DNA from: Conexibacter sp. CPCC 206217
GTDB lineage: Bacteria; Actinomycetota; Thermoleophilia; Solirubrobacterales; Solirubrobacteraceae
NCBI RefSeq assembly: GCF_030646165.1
Contig: NZ_JAUTDO010000003.1
Location: 558,001-622,000, forward strand
Length of the DNA: 64,000 nt
Reading direction: 5' to 3'
Shown: positions 56,888 through 64,000 of the stretch, piece by piece
Layout: each line of letters begins with the position of its first letter
Position numbering within the stretch: position 1 is the first letter of the stretch
Notes under the pieces: generated by a model
The model's database searches: none
Seen by the model: the letters and a program-made list of their open reading frames with translations, nothing else
What the model was told of the DNA's origin: nothing
Program-made: the position numbers and the translations under genes

Positions 56888-58261
56888 GTTGCCCTCCTCC
56901 ACGGCTCGATTATCAATAGCGCGGCGGTCCAGCGGCGGCGGCCCGCAGCGCTTCAACAGGTCCTCGGCATGCTCGTCACCCTCATTTTGGGGAACGAGCG
57001 CACCCGACACGGCGGCAGCCAGGACCTCTTTCTCAACCTGCGCGATCCGATCGAGCGAGCGGACGAGCATCTCGCGACGCACGCGTGACTCGTCGAGAAA
57101 CCGACGGGCTTCGTTGGCGATTGCCCGCTGCTCATCGAGCGGTGCCACCGGGAACGGCATCTCCACGAAACGTGTGCGAGAGAGATGCGCGATGTTTGTC
57201 GACCCTCGGGCGATGCGCCTGAACTCGCCAGATCGCAGATAGTGCAGGAAGACGATGAGTGCGAACTCCGGGTCGACTTCCGGGATGGCGCGAAAGCGCA
57301 CCAGCGTGTTCTGAAAGCACACGCCAGGCAGTTCGCCGCGATACATGGCGGGCCGGCCGACGAGTTCGAGACTCTGGCCCTCGTTCAGCAGGATATCGCC
57401 GGGCTCGAGGGCGTAGATCTCGGCCTCCTCGGGTGTGAAATTCATCTCCTTGACGTCGCTCAAATCGATTCGATCCTCGAGCACATTCGCCACACGCAGA
57501 TACGGCCGCATGTTGGGACCACTGTGACTCGCCGGAGAGCGCTGGCGTCCAAGGCGAACCTCTCCGGCGTCTCGCACAGAGGTGAGCCGCCAGCCCGCAG
57601 GGAGGCCGGACGGCGCAATGTCCGCGGAAACAATCCGTCCCGCGACCGCGGCCGACAGCACCTCCGAATCCTGCTCGTGCGTCCGCGCGAGCGCCGTCTC
57701 GAGCGAGTCGGCCGCGGCCCGCAACTCGTCACCGCGACGCGTGGCCTCAGCGACGATTCGCCGCTGCTCGGCGAGAGGCGGCAGCGGGAACGGGAGCTGC
57801 TCGAGGCGGGCCCCGCCCAAGTGCTGAATCCCGATGCCGCGCGCGGCATCGGCAAACAAGCCCGACGCCATATAGTGGCGAAAGACGAGAAGCACGTATT
57901 CTGGATCAGCCGCGTGGGGCCGGACGCGGATGACCGTATTCTGAAAGCAGCACAGAGGCAGGTCTCCGCGCCAGATCGCAGGCCGCCCGACCTGGCTCGC
58001 GCTCCCGGAAGCCTCAGTCAGCAGGACATCCCCGTCGATGAGCGCATACACCGCCCGCTCATCCGGCGTGAAATCCATCTCCAAGACGTCGCTCAGATCA
58101 ACGCCCGCTGGTGTGATATTCCCGGCCCGCACGTATGGGGTGGAGAATCGTCCGCTGTGTTGCTCAGGCGACCGCTGACGCCCGAGACGTACTCGCCCGA
58201 CGTTTGCGACTGTGGTCTGCACCCAGCCAGACGGAAGCTGAGGGTGGGTCGGATCGGTCAT
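56645..58261 (-). CDS. hsdS: type I restriction-modification specificity subunit HsdS with C-terminal extension
   Basis: 538 residues. Two target recognition domains (~residues 1-190 and ~200-415) separated by coiled-coil spacers (ADSLETALARTHEQ; ALVRSLDRIAQVEKEVLAAAV, first letters approximate). The TRDs are near-duplicates: both contain VRLGRQRSP, a PY-x-R-x-(A/G)N pattern, DLSDV-x-EM-x-FTP and FQNT. After the usual HsdS end (GALVPQNEGDE) ~110 residues are added, the last 80 behind an internal ribosome binding site. First gene of the four-gene unit. Start ATG 58261; ATG 58270 is equally possible. No Shine-Dalgarno seen. Confidence 0.88.
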   Translation of the reverse strand: MTDPTHPQLPSGWVQTTVANVGRVRLGRQRSPEQHSGRFSTPYVRAGNITPAGVDLSDVLEMDFTPDERAVYALIDGDVLLTEASGSASQVGRPAIWRGDLPLCCFQNTVIRVRPHAADPEYVLLVFRHYMASGLFADAARGIGIQHLGGARLEQLPFPLPPLAEQRRIVAEATRRGDELRAAADSLETALARTHEQDSEVLSAAVAGRIVSADIAPSGLPAGWRLTSVRDAGEVRLGRQRSPASHSGPNMRPYLRVANVLEDRIDLSDVKEMNFTPEEAEIYALEPGDILLNEGQSLELVGRPAMYRGELPGVCFQNTLVRFRAIPEVDPEFALIVFLHYLRSGEFRRIARGSTNIAHLSRTRFVEMPFPVAPLDEQRAIANEARRFLDESRVRREMLVRSLDRIAQVEKEVLAAAVSGALVPQNEGDEHAEDLLKRCGPPPLDRRAIDNRAVEEGNMAKQPDSEPRRLGEPELAAALRRSGPMRIPELCRSAGFDLNDVGEIERFYLALRNELGVSVEAVGEREENQTLGAVPDAP

Positions 58262-58936
58262 CGGCGGCATCGAAGCAAATTTCGGGTTGGCAGTAGATCT
58301 TCGACGTGCGGTCTTGCGCCGTGGCGGCTGCGAGCAACCCCGCCATCCAACGCCTGACCTCTTGCCCTGCACACGCTGGCGCAGCGGCCGACTGCCCGCG
58401 TGACCTTGCAACCGTTCCGTGCCACGAGACGGTACCAGGGCTTGCGAGCTCTCCTTGCCGCGCTCGACATGGAGTGATCCGCCGTAGCGACCAGAGCATC
58501 GACATCAGTGTTCGACCGTGGCTTCCGCTGCACCGCTCAAGGTTCTCATTTCCGCCGCCACAAGGGGCAACGCGAACGCAACGTCTTAGCCGCAGCGCGG
58601 CACATTTCGTCAGGAGATCTCCTGCGAGTTCCCGTCGTGGCCAGTCCGGGACGCGCAATCTCCGGGAGGTTGCGCGCGAACGCTCGCGTCTCTGCACAGT
58701 GTCCGGCGTCACGACGCTCGTACCTGAGAGCGATCATGCACGTGCTATCCGGTCGCGCTCGCCGAGTCGGTCCACAAGCACTACTCGTCTCACACTCGTT
58801 TCGAGCGATACGCGCTTCACGGGACTGACCAAAGATCTGGGGCACAACACAACGGGTGGGAGCGACGAGCGTTGAACCCCCGACCCCGCCCGGGCGTAGC
58901 CTCCCTGACGGCTCAACGACGGCGGAAGGCGGCACG
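58262..58936. other. 675-bp noncoding edge of the island
   Basis: No convincing gene on either strand: frames here are short, lack ribosome binding sites and use codons unlike either the island or the backbone. It must hold the hsdS promoter. Seen: a perfect 14-bp palindrome CAGGAGATCTCCTG at 58611-58624, and near 58860-58890, minus strand, a T-loop-like GGGGGTTCAA stretch reminiscent of a tRNA 3' half without a paired stem. GC is lower than in the backbone, like the operon. Confidence 0.5.
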
Positions 58937-59848
58937 ATGCGGGTGACGGTGACGGGAGCGACCGGGTTGATCGGCACGAAGCTGGTGGCCGCGCTGAGCG
59001 GGCGCGGCGACCAGGTCACGGTCCTCTCGCGCAATCCCGGCGCCGCGCGCGAGAAGCTCGGTCACGACATCGAGGCGGTCGCGTGGGATCCCTCCGCCGG
59101 GCCCGCGCCCGTGGAGGCGATGAGCGGGCGTGACGGCGTCGTGCACCTCGCCGGCGAGCCGGTCGCGCAGCGTTGGAGCGACGAGGTGAAGGCGCGCATC
59201 CGCGAGAGCCGCTCGGTCGGGACGCGCAACCTCGTCGCGAGCCTCGGCGCCGCCGAGCCGCGCCCGCGCGTGCTCGTGTCCGCCTCCGCGGTCGGCTACT
59301 ACGGCCCGCACGGCGAGGAGCAGGTCGACGAGTCGACGCCGCCCGGCAGCGACTTCCTGGCCGGCGTCTGCGTCGCGTGGGAGCACGAGGCGCTCGCGGC
59401 CGAGGACCTCGGCGTGCGCGTCGCGCGCGTGCGCACGGGCGTCGTGCTCGATCCCGACGGCGGCGCGCTGGCGAAGATGCTGACGCCGTTCAAGCTCGGC
59501 GCGGGCGGGCCGGTCGCCGGCGGGCGCCAGTACATGCCGTGGATCCACGCCGACGACCTCGTCGGGATCTACCTCGCCGCGCTCGACGGCGACGACCGCT
59601 GGGCCGGCGCGCTCAACGGCAGCGCCCCCACCCCGGTCACCAACGCGGAGTTCTCGAAGGCGCTCGGCCACGCGCTGCACCGCCCCGCGGTCGCGCCGAT
59701 CCCGCGGCTGGCGCTGAAGCTGCTCTACGGCGAGATGGAGCAGATCGTCACGACGGGCCAGCGCGCGGTGCCGAAACGGCCGCTGGAGCTGGGCTACGCG
59801 TACAAGCACCCCCAGCTGGACGAGGCGCTGAGAGCGGCGCTGAGCTGA
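58937..59848 (+). CDS. TIGR01777-type SDR epimerase-like protein
   Basis: 303 residues. Extended short-chain dehydrogenase fold: MRVTVTGATGLIGTKLVAAL nucleotide loop, VVHLAGEPVAQRWSDEVKARIRESR (the LAG and RW motifs of this subfamily), ASAVGYYG (active-site YxxxK is degenerate, as usual in TIGR01777), MPWIHADDLV and a C-terminal DUF1731-like segment (FSKALGHALHRP, ELGYAYKHP). Related to cell-division inhibitor SulA-named proteins of cyanobacteria, but enzymatic role is unknown. Start ATG 58937 has a GGAAGG site. Confidence 0.85.
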   Translation: MRVTVTGATGLIGTKLVAALSGRGDQVTVLSRNPGAAREKLGHDIEAVAWDPSAGPAPVEAMSGRDGVVHLAGEPVAQRWSDEVKARIRESRSVGTRNLVASLGAAEPRPRVLVSASAVGYYGPHGEEQVDESTPPGSDFLAGVCVAWEHEALAAEDLGVRVARVRTGVVLDPDGGALAKMLTPFKLGAGGPVAGGRQYMPWIHADDLVGIYLAALDGDDRWAGALNGSAPTPVTNAEFSKALGHALHRPAVAPIPRLALKLLYGEMEQIVTTGQRAVPKRPLELGYAYKHPQLDEALRAALS

Positions 59849-59851
59849 GGG

Positions 59852-61129
59852 TCACCCCTCCAGCGGGTGCATGTACTTCAGCTGCCCGCCGACGATCCGG
59901 TAGGCGCCGAAGCGTCTCAGCGTCGTGTCGCCGTTGGACAGGATCTCGTAGTCACCGAGGACGGTGCCTCTGCGTCTGGTGTCGCGGAACGCGCGCACGA
60001 CGTCGGCACGGTCGAGCCTGCCGTCGCCGGCCTCCTGCACGGCGCGTCTGATCGCCGCCAGCACGGCGCTCATCGCCTCGTAGCCGTACAGCGCCTCGGG
60101 CTCGGGCCGCTTGCCGTAGCGCCGCTCGAACGCCTTCGCGAACTTCTGCGCGGCGGCCGGATAGGCGCGCAGGCCGAGGACCGGACGCGTCACGTAGGTC
60201 GAGGCGGCGGCCGCGCCGATCGACTCGACGAACGCCGCGTCGACGGCCGAGCCGGGCAGGAACAGCTTCAGCATCGGGTCGGCGACCGACAGGTCCTGCC
60301 ACAGCCGCACGACGCCGTCGTGCGTGTCGCCGGCGTAGAAGACCGCGTCCGGTCTCGCCAGCTCGATCTTCTCGACGAGGTCGCGCGGATCCTGCTCGTG
60401 CGGATCGACGTCCTCGCGACCGACGATCGCGATCCCGTGCGCTCTCGCGAGCGCTCTCAGCGCCGTCACGTAGTCGACGCCGACGGGATCCTCGTCGGTC
60501 AGCATCACGAGCCGTCTGACGCCCTCCTGGCGCATGTACTCGATCTGCGCGGCGGCCTGCTCGCGATCGGACGGCACGACGCGCGCGAACGTGCGGCCGT
60601 AGTCCTTGCCCTTCGGGAAGTACTTCGCGGGCGAATCCGGCACCGCGAGGTTTCTCGCGGTCAGCGCCGTCGCGGTGTCCATCGGGCTGACCTCCAGCAT
60701 CCCGACCTCGTTCACGAGCGGGATCGAGATCGCGGAGGAGCTGGTGTGGAACTCGCCGAGATAGGCGATCGCGTCGTCGTCCTTCGCCGCTCTGCGCGCG
60801 TTGTCGGAGATCTGCGCCGGATCCCAGCTGTTCTCCTTCGGCGTCGCGGCGTCGAGCGAGACGAGGTCGATGTCGTAGCGGCCGGCGGTCGAGCCGGCGT
60901 CGCGCAGCGCCATCTGCTGCGCGCGCACGACGTCGAGCGCGGGCGTGCGGTCCGGCCCCTCCAGCGGCATCGAGGAGTAGATCGCCAGCCGCGTCCCGGC
61001 GACCGGTCTGCCGCTCGCGTCCTCGCCGTCGCCGCAGCCGGCGAGCAGCAGCGCGAGCAGGCACACGAGCGCAGCCAGCAGCGGCAGTGGCCGGCGGCGC
61101 GTCGACGAGGAGGAGAAGGAACGGAGCAA
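59852..61129 (-). CDS. branched-chain-amino-acid-type ABC substrate-binding lipoprotein
   Basis: 425 residues. Lipoprotein signal with lipobox LLAGC (Cys ~32), then a periplasmic-binding-protein type I fold: LAIYSSMPLEGPDRTPALDVVRAQQMALRDAG (in parts), DAIAYLGEFHTSSS, VSPMDTATALT, RLVMLTDEDPVGVDYVTALR and GYEAMSAVLAAIRRAV. Typical of Leu/Ile/Val- or amide-binding proteins; no permease or ATPase gene is adjacent, so it may be an orphan or serve as a sensor. Start TTG 61129; TAGAAT ends 9 nt upstream. Confidence 0.85.
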   Translation of the reverse strand: MLRSFSSSSTRRRPLPLLAALVCLLALLLAGCGDGEDASGRPVAGTRLAIYSSMPLEGPDRTPALDVVRAQQMALRDAGSTAGRYDIDLVSLDAATPKENSWDPAQISDNARRAAKDDDAIAYLGEFHTSSSAISIPLVNEVGMLEVSPMDTATALTARNLAVPDSPAKYFPKGKDYGRTFARVVPSDREQAAAQIEYMRQEGVRRLVMLTDEDPVGVDYVTALRALARAHGIAIVGREDVDPHEQDPRDLVEKIELARPDAVFYAGDTHDGVVRLWQDLSVADPMLKLFLPGSAVDAAFVESIGAAAASTYVTRPVLGLRAYPAAAQKFAKAFERRYGKRPEPEALYGYEAMSAVLAAIRRAVQEAGDGRLDRADVVRAFRDTRRRGTVLGDYEILSNGDTTLRRFGAYRIVGGQLKYMHPLEG

Positions 61130-61213
61130 GCGGCTCCGATTCTACGAAGGCGCGCGTCGACACGCGGTGGTGGCAACCGCACCCCCCGTTCGTCGGGGAC
61201 CTGCAACGGTCCG

Positions 61214-61242
61214 TCGACAGTCTCCGGAGCAGCGGCTACGGT
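61214..61242 (+). promoter_or_regulatory. promoter of pfkA
   Basis: TCGACA (61214-61219), 17-nt spacer, TACGGT (61237-61242); the -10 ends 8 nt before the ATG, so transcription should start at or next to the first codon. Confidence 0.65.
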
Positions 61243-61250
61243 AGGCCGCA

Positions 61251-62288
61251 ATGCGAGTGGGGATCCTGACCGCCGGCGGCGACTGCCCCGGCCTCAACGC
61301 CGTCATCCGTGCCGCCGCGCGGCGCCTGATGACGCACGGACACCAGGCGATCGGACTGCGCCGCGGCTACCGCGGCCTCGCCGAGCACGACTGGATCGAG
61401 CTTGACCAGCGCAGCGTCTCCGGCATCCTGCACCTCGGCGGCACGATCGTCGGGACCTCGAACTACAACCCGTTTCGCGAGGAGCACGGGATCGAGAAGG
61501 TGCTCAGCCAGCAGACGCAGGACCCGCTCGACGCGATCATCGCGATCGGCGGCGAGCACACGATGATGATCACCCGGCGGGTGCAGGAGGAGCTGGGGAT
61601 CCCCGTCGTCGGCGTGCCGAAGACGATCGACAACGACGTCACGCACACCGACTACACGTTCGGCTTCGACACGGCGGTGCAGATCGCGACCGACGCGATC
61701 GACCGGCTGCACACGACGGCGCAGTCGCACGACCGCGTGATGATCCTCGAGGTGATGGGCCGCAACACCGGCTGGATCGCCGTCTACGCGGGCATCGCTG
61801 GTGGTGCCGACGCGATCCTGATCCCCGAGCTGGAGCTGACGGTCGAGGAGATCTCGGCTGCGATCGCGCGCCGGCACGAAAGGGGCAAGGACTTCTCGAT
61901 CATCGTCGTCGCCGAGGGCGCGCAGCTCGCGTTCGAGGCCGGCGAGCGCCAGCTCGTGCGCGCTTCGGAGGACGTCGACCAGTACGGCTATCCGCGCCTC
62001 GGCGGGATCGGCGCCGCGCTCGCGGTCGAGCTGGAGCAGCGCACCGGCTACGAGACGCGCGTCACGGCGCTCGGCCACATCCAGCGCGGCGGCACGCCGA
62101 CGGCGACCGACCGCGTGCTGGCGACCAGATACGGCGCCCACGCGGCGGACCTCGTGATGCGCGGCGAGACCGACCGGATGGTCGCCCTGCACGGCACCGA
62201 GATGACGAGCGTCCCGCTCGCGCAGGTCGAAGGGATCAAGACCGTCGATCTGCGGTACTTGGAACTTGCCCGAACGTTTTTCGGTTAA
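61251..62288 (+). CDS. pfkA: 6-phosphofructokinase with unusual donor-site residue
   Basis: 345 residues. GILTAGGDCPGLNAVIRAAAR at the N-terminus, IAIGGEHTMM (residues 98-106), VPKTIDNDV (122-130, catalytic Asp127), LEVMGRNTGWIA and LGHIQRGGTPTATDR. Lys124 is the residue found in PPi-dependent and some actinobacterial ATP enzymes. The other donor-specificity site, Gly104 in E. coli (ATP) or Asp in PPi enzymes, is His103 here. The phosphoryl donor therefore cannot be read off. Phosphorylates fructose 6-phosphate. Probably leaderless. Confidence 0.94.
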   Translation: MRVGILTAGGDCPGLNAVIRAAARRLMTHGHQAIGLRRGYRGLAEHDWIELDQRSVSGILHLGGTIVGTSNYNPFREEHGIEKVLSQQTQDPLDAIIAIGGEHTMMITRRVQEELGIPVVGVPKTIDNDVTHTDYTFGFDTAVQIATDAIDRLHTTAQSHDRVMILEVMGRNTGWIAVYAGIAGGADAILIPELELTVEEISAAIARRHERGKDFSIIVVAEGAQLAFEAGERQLVRASEDVDQYGYPRLGGIGAALAVELEQRTGYETRVTALGHIQRGGTPTATDRVLATRYGAHAADLVMRGETDRMVALHGTEMTSVPLAQVEGIKTVDLRYLELARTFFG

Positions 62289-62303
62289 TCCAGGGGTGGT
62301 CGT

Positions 62304-62412
62304 CTGAGAGTGCCGGATCGTGGATGCTGGGCGCGATCCAGCGAGCCGATCAGACCGGGTCGTCTTTGAGGCTCGCTGGATCGTGTCCAGCGCCGCGAGC
62401 CGGTGCTCTCAG
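62304..62412. repeat. 109-nt nested palindrome between convergent genes
   Basis: Outer arms 62304-62316 and 62400-62412 pair over 13 bp (two G-U in RNA). Inner arms 62334-62347 and 62370-62383 are a perfect 14-bp match, and the 22-nt loop itself contains a small AGAC/GTCT hairpin. It fills the gap between pfkA and the convergent small membrane gene. It may be a strong bidirectional terminator, a structured RNA, or a REP/MITE-like element. Confidence 0.7.
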
Positions 62413-62416
62413 GCGA

Positions 62417-62614
62417 TCACCAGCCGCCCTGGGGGGCGGATCCGCGTCTGGCCAGGCGTCTGTTCTTCGGGAGGTAGCTGCCGAGCGCTCTGACGCCGCC
62501 CACGAGCAGGACCACGAGGCCGGACAGGAGCAGGCCGTCGAAGCCGCTGATGCCGAGGGCCCACAGCAGGATCCAAAGGCCCAGGGCGAAGGTGGAAGCG
62601 AGTGCGAGAGGCAT
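62417..62614 (-). CDS. small two-helix membrane protein
   Basis: 65 residues: two helices (LALASTFALGLWILLWAL and LLLSGLVVLLVGG) and a basic tail (PKNRRLARRG). ATG 62614; TAGGAT lies 10 nt upstream, inside the end of trpA. Resembles small actinobacterial proteins found after trpA, but no family is recognised with certainty. Confidence 0.55.
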   Translation of the reverse strand: MPLALASTFALGLWILLWALGISGFDGLLLSGLVVLLVGGVRALGSYLPKNRRLARRGSAPQGGW

Positions 62615-62627
62615 AAGGCGGCGAATC

Positions 62628-63428
62628 CTAGCGGAGCGCGTCGGACATCGCGCTCACGAGCTCGCGCACGGCGGCGGCCGGATCGGACGCCTCCGCGGCG
62701 GCCCGCACCAGGCGGCTGCCGACGATCACCCCGGCCGCCCCCGCGTCGGCCGCGGCGCGCGCCTGCTCGGGTGTGCCGATCCCGAAGCCGACCGCGACGG
62801 GCACGTCGGTCGACGCGGCGGCCCGCGTCAGGACGCCGCCGAGGCGGTCGTCGAGCGCGGCGCGCTCGCCGGTCGTTCCGGTCACCGAGACGGTGTAGAG
62901 GAAGCCGCGCGCGCCTGCGCCGATCCGCGTCAGCCGCTCCTCCGGCGTCGTCGGGGCGACCAGCGGCACGAGCGCGATCCCGCGCGCTTCGAGCACCTCC
63001 AGCAGCGTCGCCTGTTCCTCCAGCGGCAGGTCGGGCACGATCAGGCCGCTGATCCGGTGCGCGACGAGCTGGTCGCCGAACGCCTCGAAGCCGGGGCCGT
63101 AGACGAGGTTCGCGTACGCCATCAGCACGACCGGCAGCCGTTCGGACAGCTTGCGGCCGACCTCCAGCACGCCCGCCACGGTCGCGCCGGCGGCGAGCGC
63201 CCGCGTCCCCGCCTCGTGGATCACGGGGCCGTCGGCGAGCGGGTCGGAGAACGGCACGCCCAGCTCGACGAGGTCGGCGCCGCCGTCGGCGTACGCCTCG
63301 CCGATCGCCAGCGACGTCTCCAGGTCGGGGAAGCCGCCCATCAGGTACGGCATCAGCGCCGCGCGCTTGCCGCTGCCGGCGAACGCCGCCGCGATCCGCT
63401 CGATGCCGGTCTGGGTCTCCGTGCTCAT
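62628..63428 (-). CDS. trpA: tryptophan synthase alpha chain
   Basis: 266 residues. Cleaves indole-glycerol phosphate. Motifs: [37 protein letters not shown] (catalytic Glu and loop 2 Asp), [25 protein letters not shown] and [15 protein letters not shown]. Its ATG overlaps the trpB stop (ATGA), reflecting the fixed alpha-beta complex. Normal length. Confidence 0.97.
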   Translation of the reverse strand: MSTETQTGIERIAAAFAGSGKRAALMPYLMGGFPDLETSLAIGEAYADGGADLVELGVPFSDPLADGPVIHEAGTRALAAGATVAGVLEVGRKLSERLPVVLMAYANLVYGPGFEAFGDQLVAHRISGLIVPDLPLEEQATLLEVLEARGIALVPLVAPTTPEERLTRIGAGARGFLYTVSVTGTTGERAALDDRLGGVLTRAAASTDVPVAVGFGIGTPEQARAAADAGAAGVIVGSRLVRAAAEASDPAAAVRELVSAMSDALR

Positions 63429-64000
63429 GCCGCGTCCTCCGTGCCGGCCGCGATGTCGTCCGCGACGGCCGCGCCGCCGTCGCTCACGCCGCCGATCATC
63501 TCCAGCGCCTGCGCGAGGTCCTTGTCGCCGCGCCCCGAGAGGCAGATCACGTCCAGCTCGCTGCCGCCGTTGGCGAGCGCCCACGCGAGCGCGTGCGAGG
63601 ACTCCAGCGCCGGGATGATCCCCTCCAGCCGCGCGAGCCGCTGGAACGCCGACAGCGCGTCGGCGTCGGTGACCGCGACGTAGGTGGCGCGACCGGTGTC
63701 GCGCAGCCACGCGTGCTCCGGTCCGACGCCGGGGTAGTCGAGCCCGGCGGAGATCGAGTGCGCTTCGAGGATCTGGCCCTCGTCGTCCTGCATCAGCGCC
63801 GAGTAGGCGCCGTGGAGGATGCCGGGGCGGGCGTTCTTCGTCAGCGGCGCGCCGTGGCGCGGCGTGTCGAGCCCCTCGCCGGCCGCCTCGACGCCGACCA
63901 GCCGCACCGATCTGTCCTCGATGAAGGCGGTGAAGATGCCGATCGCGTTGGAGCCGCCGCCGACGCACGCGATCACGCGCTCGGGCAGCCGGCCCTCCGC
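63425..64000 (-). CDS. trpB: tryptophan synthase beta chain (5' part outside the window)
   Basis: The last ~191 residues of TrpB are present; the gene runs off the right edge. Visible: [18 protein letters not shown] (PLP phosphate-binding glycine loop), [37 protein letters not shown] (in parts) and [12 protein letters not shown] near the C-terminus. Condenses indole with serine. Followed directly by trpA. Confidence 0.97.
   Translation of the reverse strand, partial: AEGRLPERVIACVGGGSNAIGIFTAFIEDRSVRLVGVEAAGEGLDTPRHGAPLTKNARPGILHGAYSALMQDDEGQILEAHSISAGLDYPGVGPEHAWLRDTGRATYVAVTDADALSAFQRLARLEGIIPALESSHALAWALANGGSELDVICLSGRGDKDLAQALEMIGGVSDGGAAVADDIAAGTEDAA

Noticed and set aside
58306-58875. 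Short open frames between hsdS and the SDR gene
   Set aside because: No ribosome binding site, atypical composition, several mutually overlapping frames of similar length.
52728-58936. A retron encoding PtuA/PtuB effectors
   Set aside because: No reverse transcriptase gene or inverted-repeat msr/msd RNA is visible.

Overview
The window is about 64 kb of very GC-rich DNA, densely packed with short-spaced or overlapping genes and frequent GTG/TTG starts. Gene content (Rex, membrane H+-pyrophosphatase, PPi-type-like phosphofructokinase, CAP-domain proteins, DivIVA-like protein, a fused acetyl-CoA carboxylase carboxyltransferase, LPXTG-like sorting signal) and the GAAC-N4-GTTC SOS boxes indicate an actinobacterium. 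The style is most like the Thermoleophilia (Solirubrobacterales/Conexibacter-type), but that placement is inference. AGA is used for arginine even in housekeeping genes, which is unusual at this GC.

Layout. 1-9.0 kb: a transporter block on the minus strand (two APC permeases with UspA tails, a small membrane protein, DMT and MFS exporters) ending with the proton-pumping pyrophosphatase. 9.2-20.3 kb: GCS2-type ligase, Rex, glutaredoxin, then the tRNA t6A genes tsaD-rimI-tsaB and, separately, tsaE; a CAP protein, a lipid-II/oligosaccharide flippase-like protein, a STAND-like ATPase and a family-4 uracil-DNA glycosylase. 20.4-23.4 kb: pantothenate operon (DUF2520 Rossmann protein, panC, panD, panB). 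25.2-27.3 kb: phosphate uptake operon (DUF47 protein, Pit, small membrane protein) behind 11-nt direct repeats resembling a PHO box. 29-38 kb: repair genes uvrA, mutY and uvrB, with SOS boxes in front of uvrA and uvrB. 38-51 kb: lytic transglycosylase, coaE, rpsA, an FAD oxidoreductase, fused AccDA, a large exported amidase, AI-2E exporter and polA. 51.1-52.6 kb: malic enzyme with ACT domain. 58.9-64 kb: nucleoside-sugar-epimerase-like SDR, a lipoprotein substrate-binding protein, pfkA, and trpB-trpA running off the right edge.

The interval 52.7-58.9 kb stands apart: lower GC, different codon use, a tRNA-like fragment at its left edge, and four overlapping minus-strand genes. They encode an HsdS specificity subunit, a PtuA-like SMC/ABC-type ATPase, a PtuB-like HNH nuclease and an HsdM N6-adenine methylase. 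No HsdR is present. The arrangement suggests a methylation-linked defence system in which a Septu-like ATPase/nuclease pair takes the place of the type I restriction motor. This is the strongest candidate for an undescribed system here.

A second theme is promoter architecture: at least fifteen genes have a TANNNT -10-like hexamer only 6-10 nt before the start codon, implying many leaderless mRNAs. This pattern was used to choose several starts (flippase, UDG, polA, STAND ATPase).
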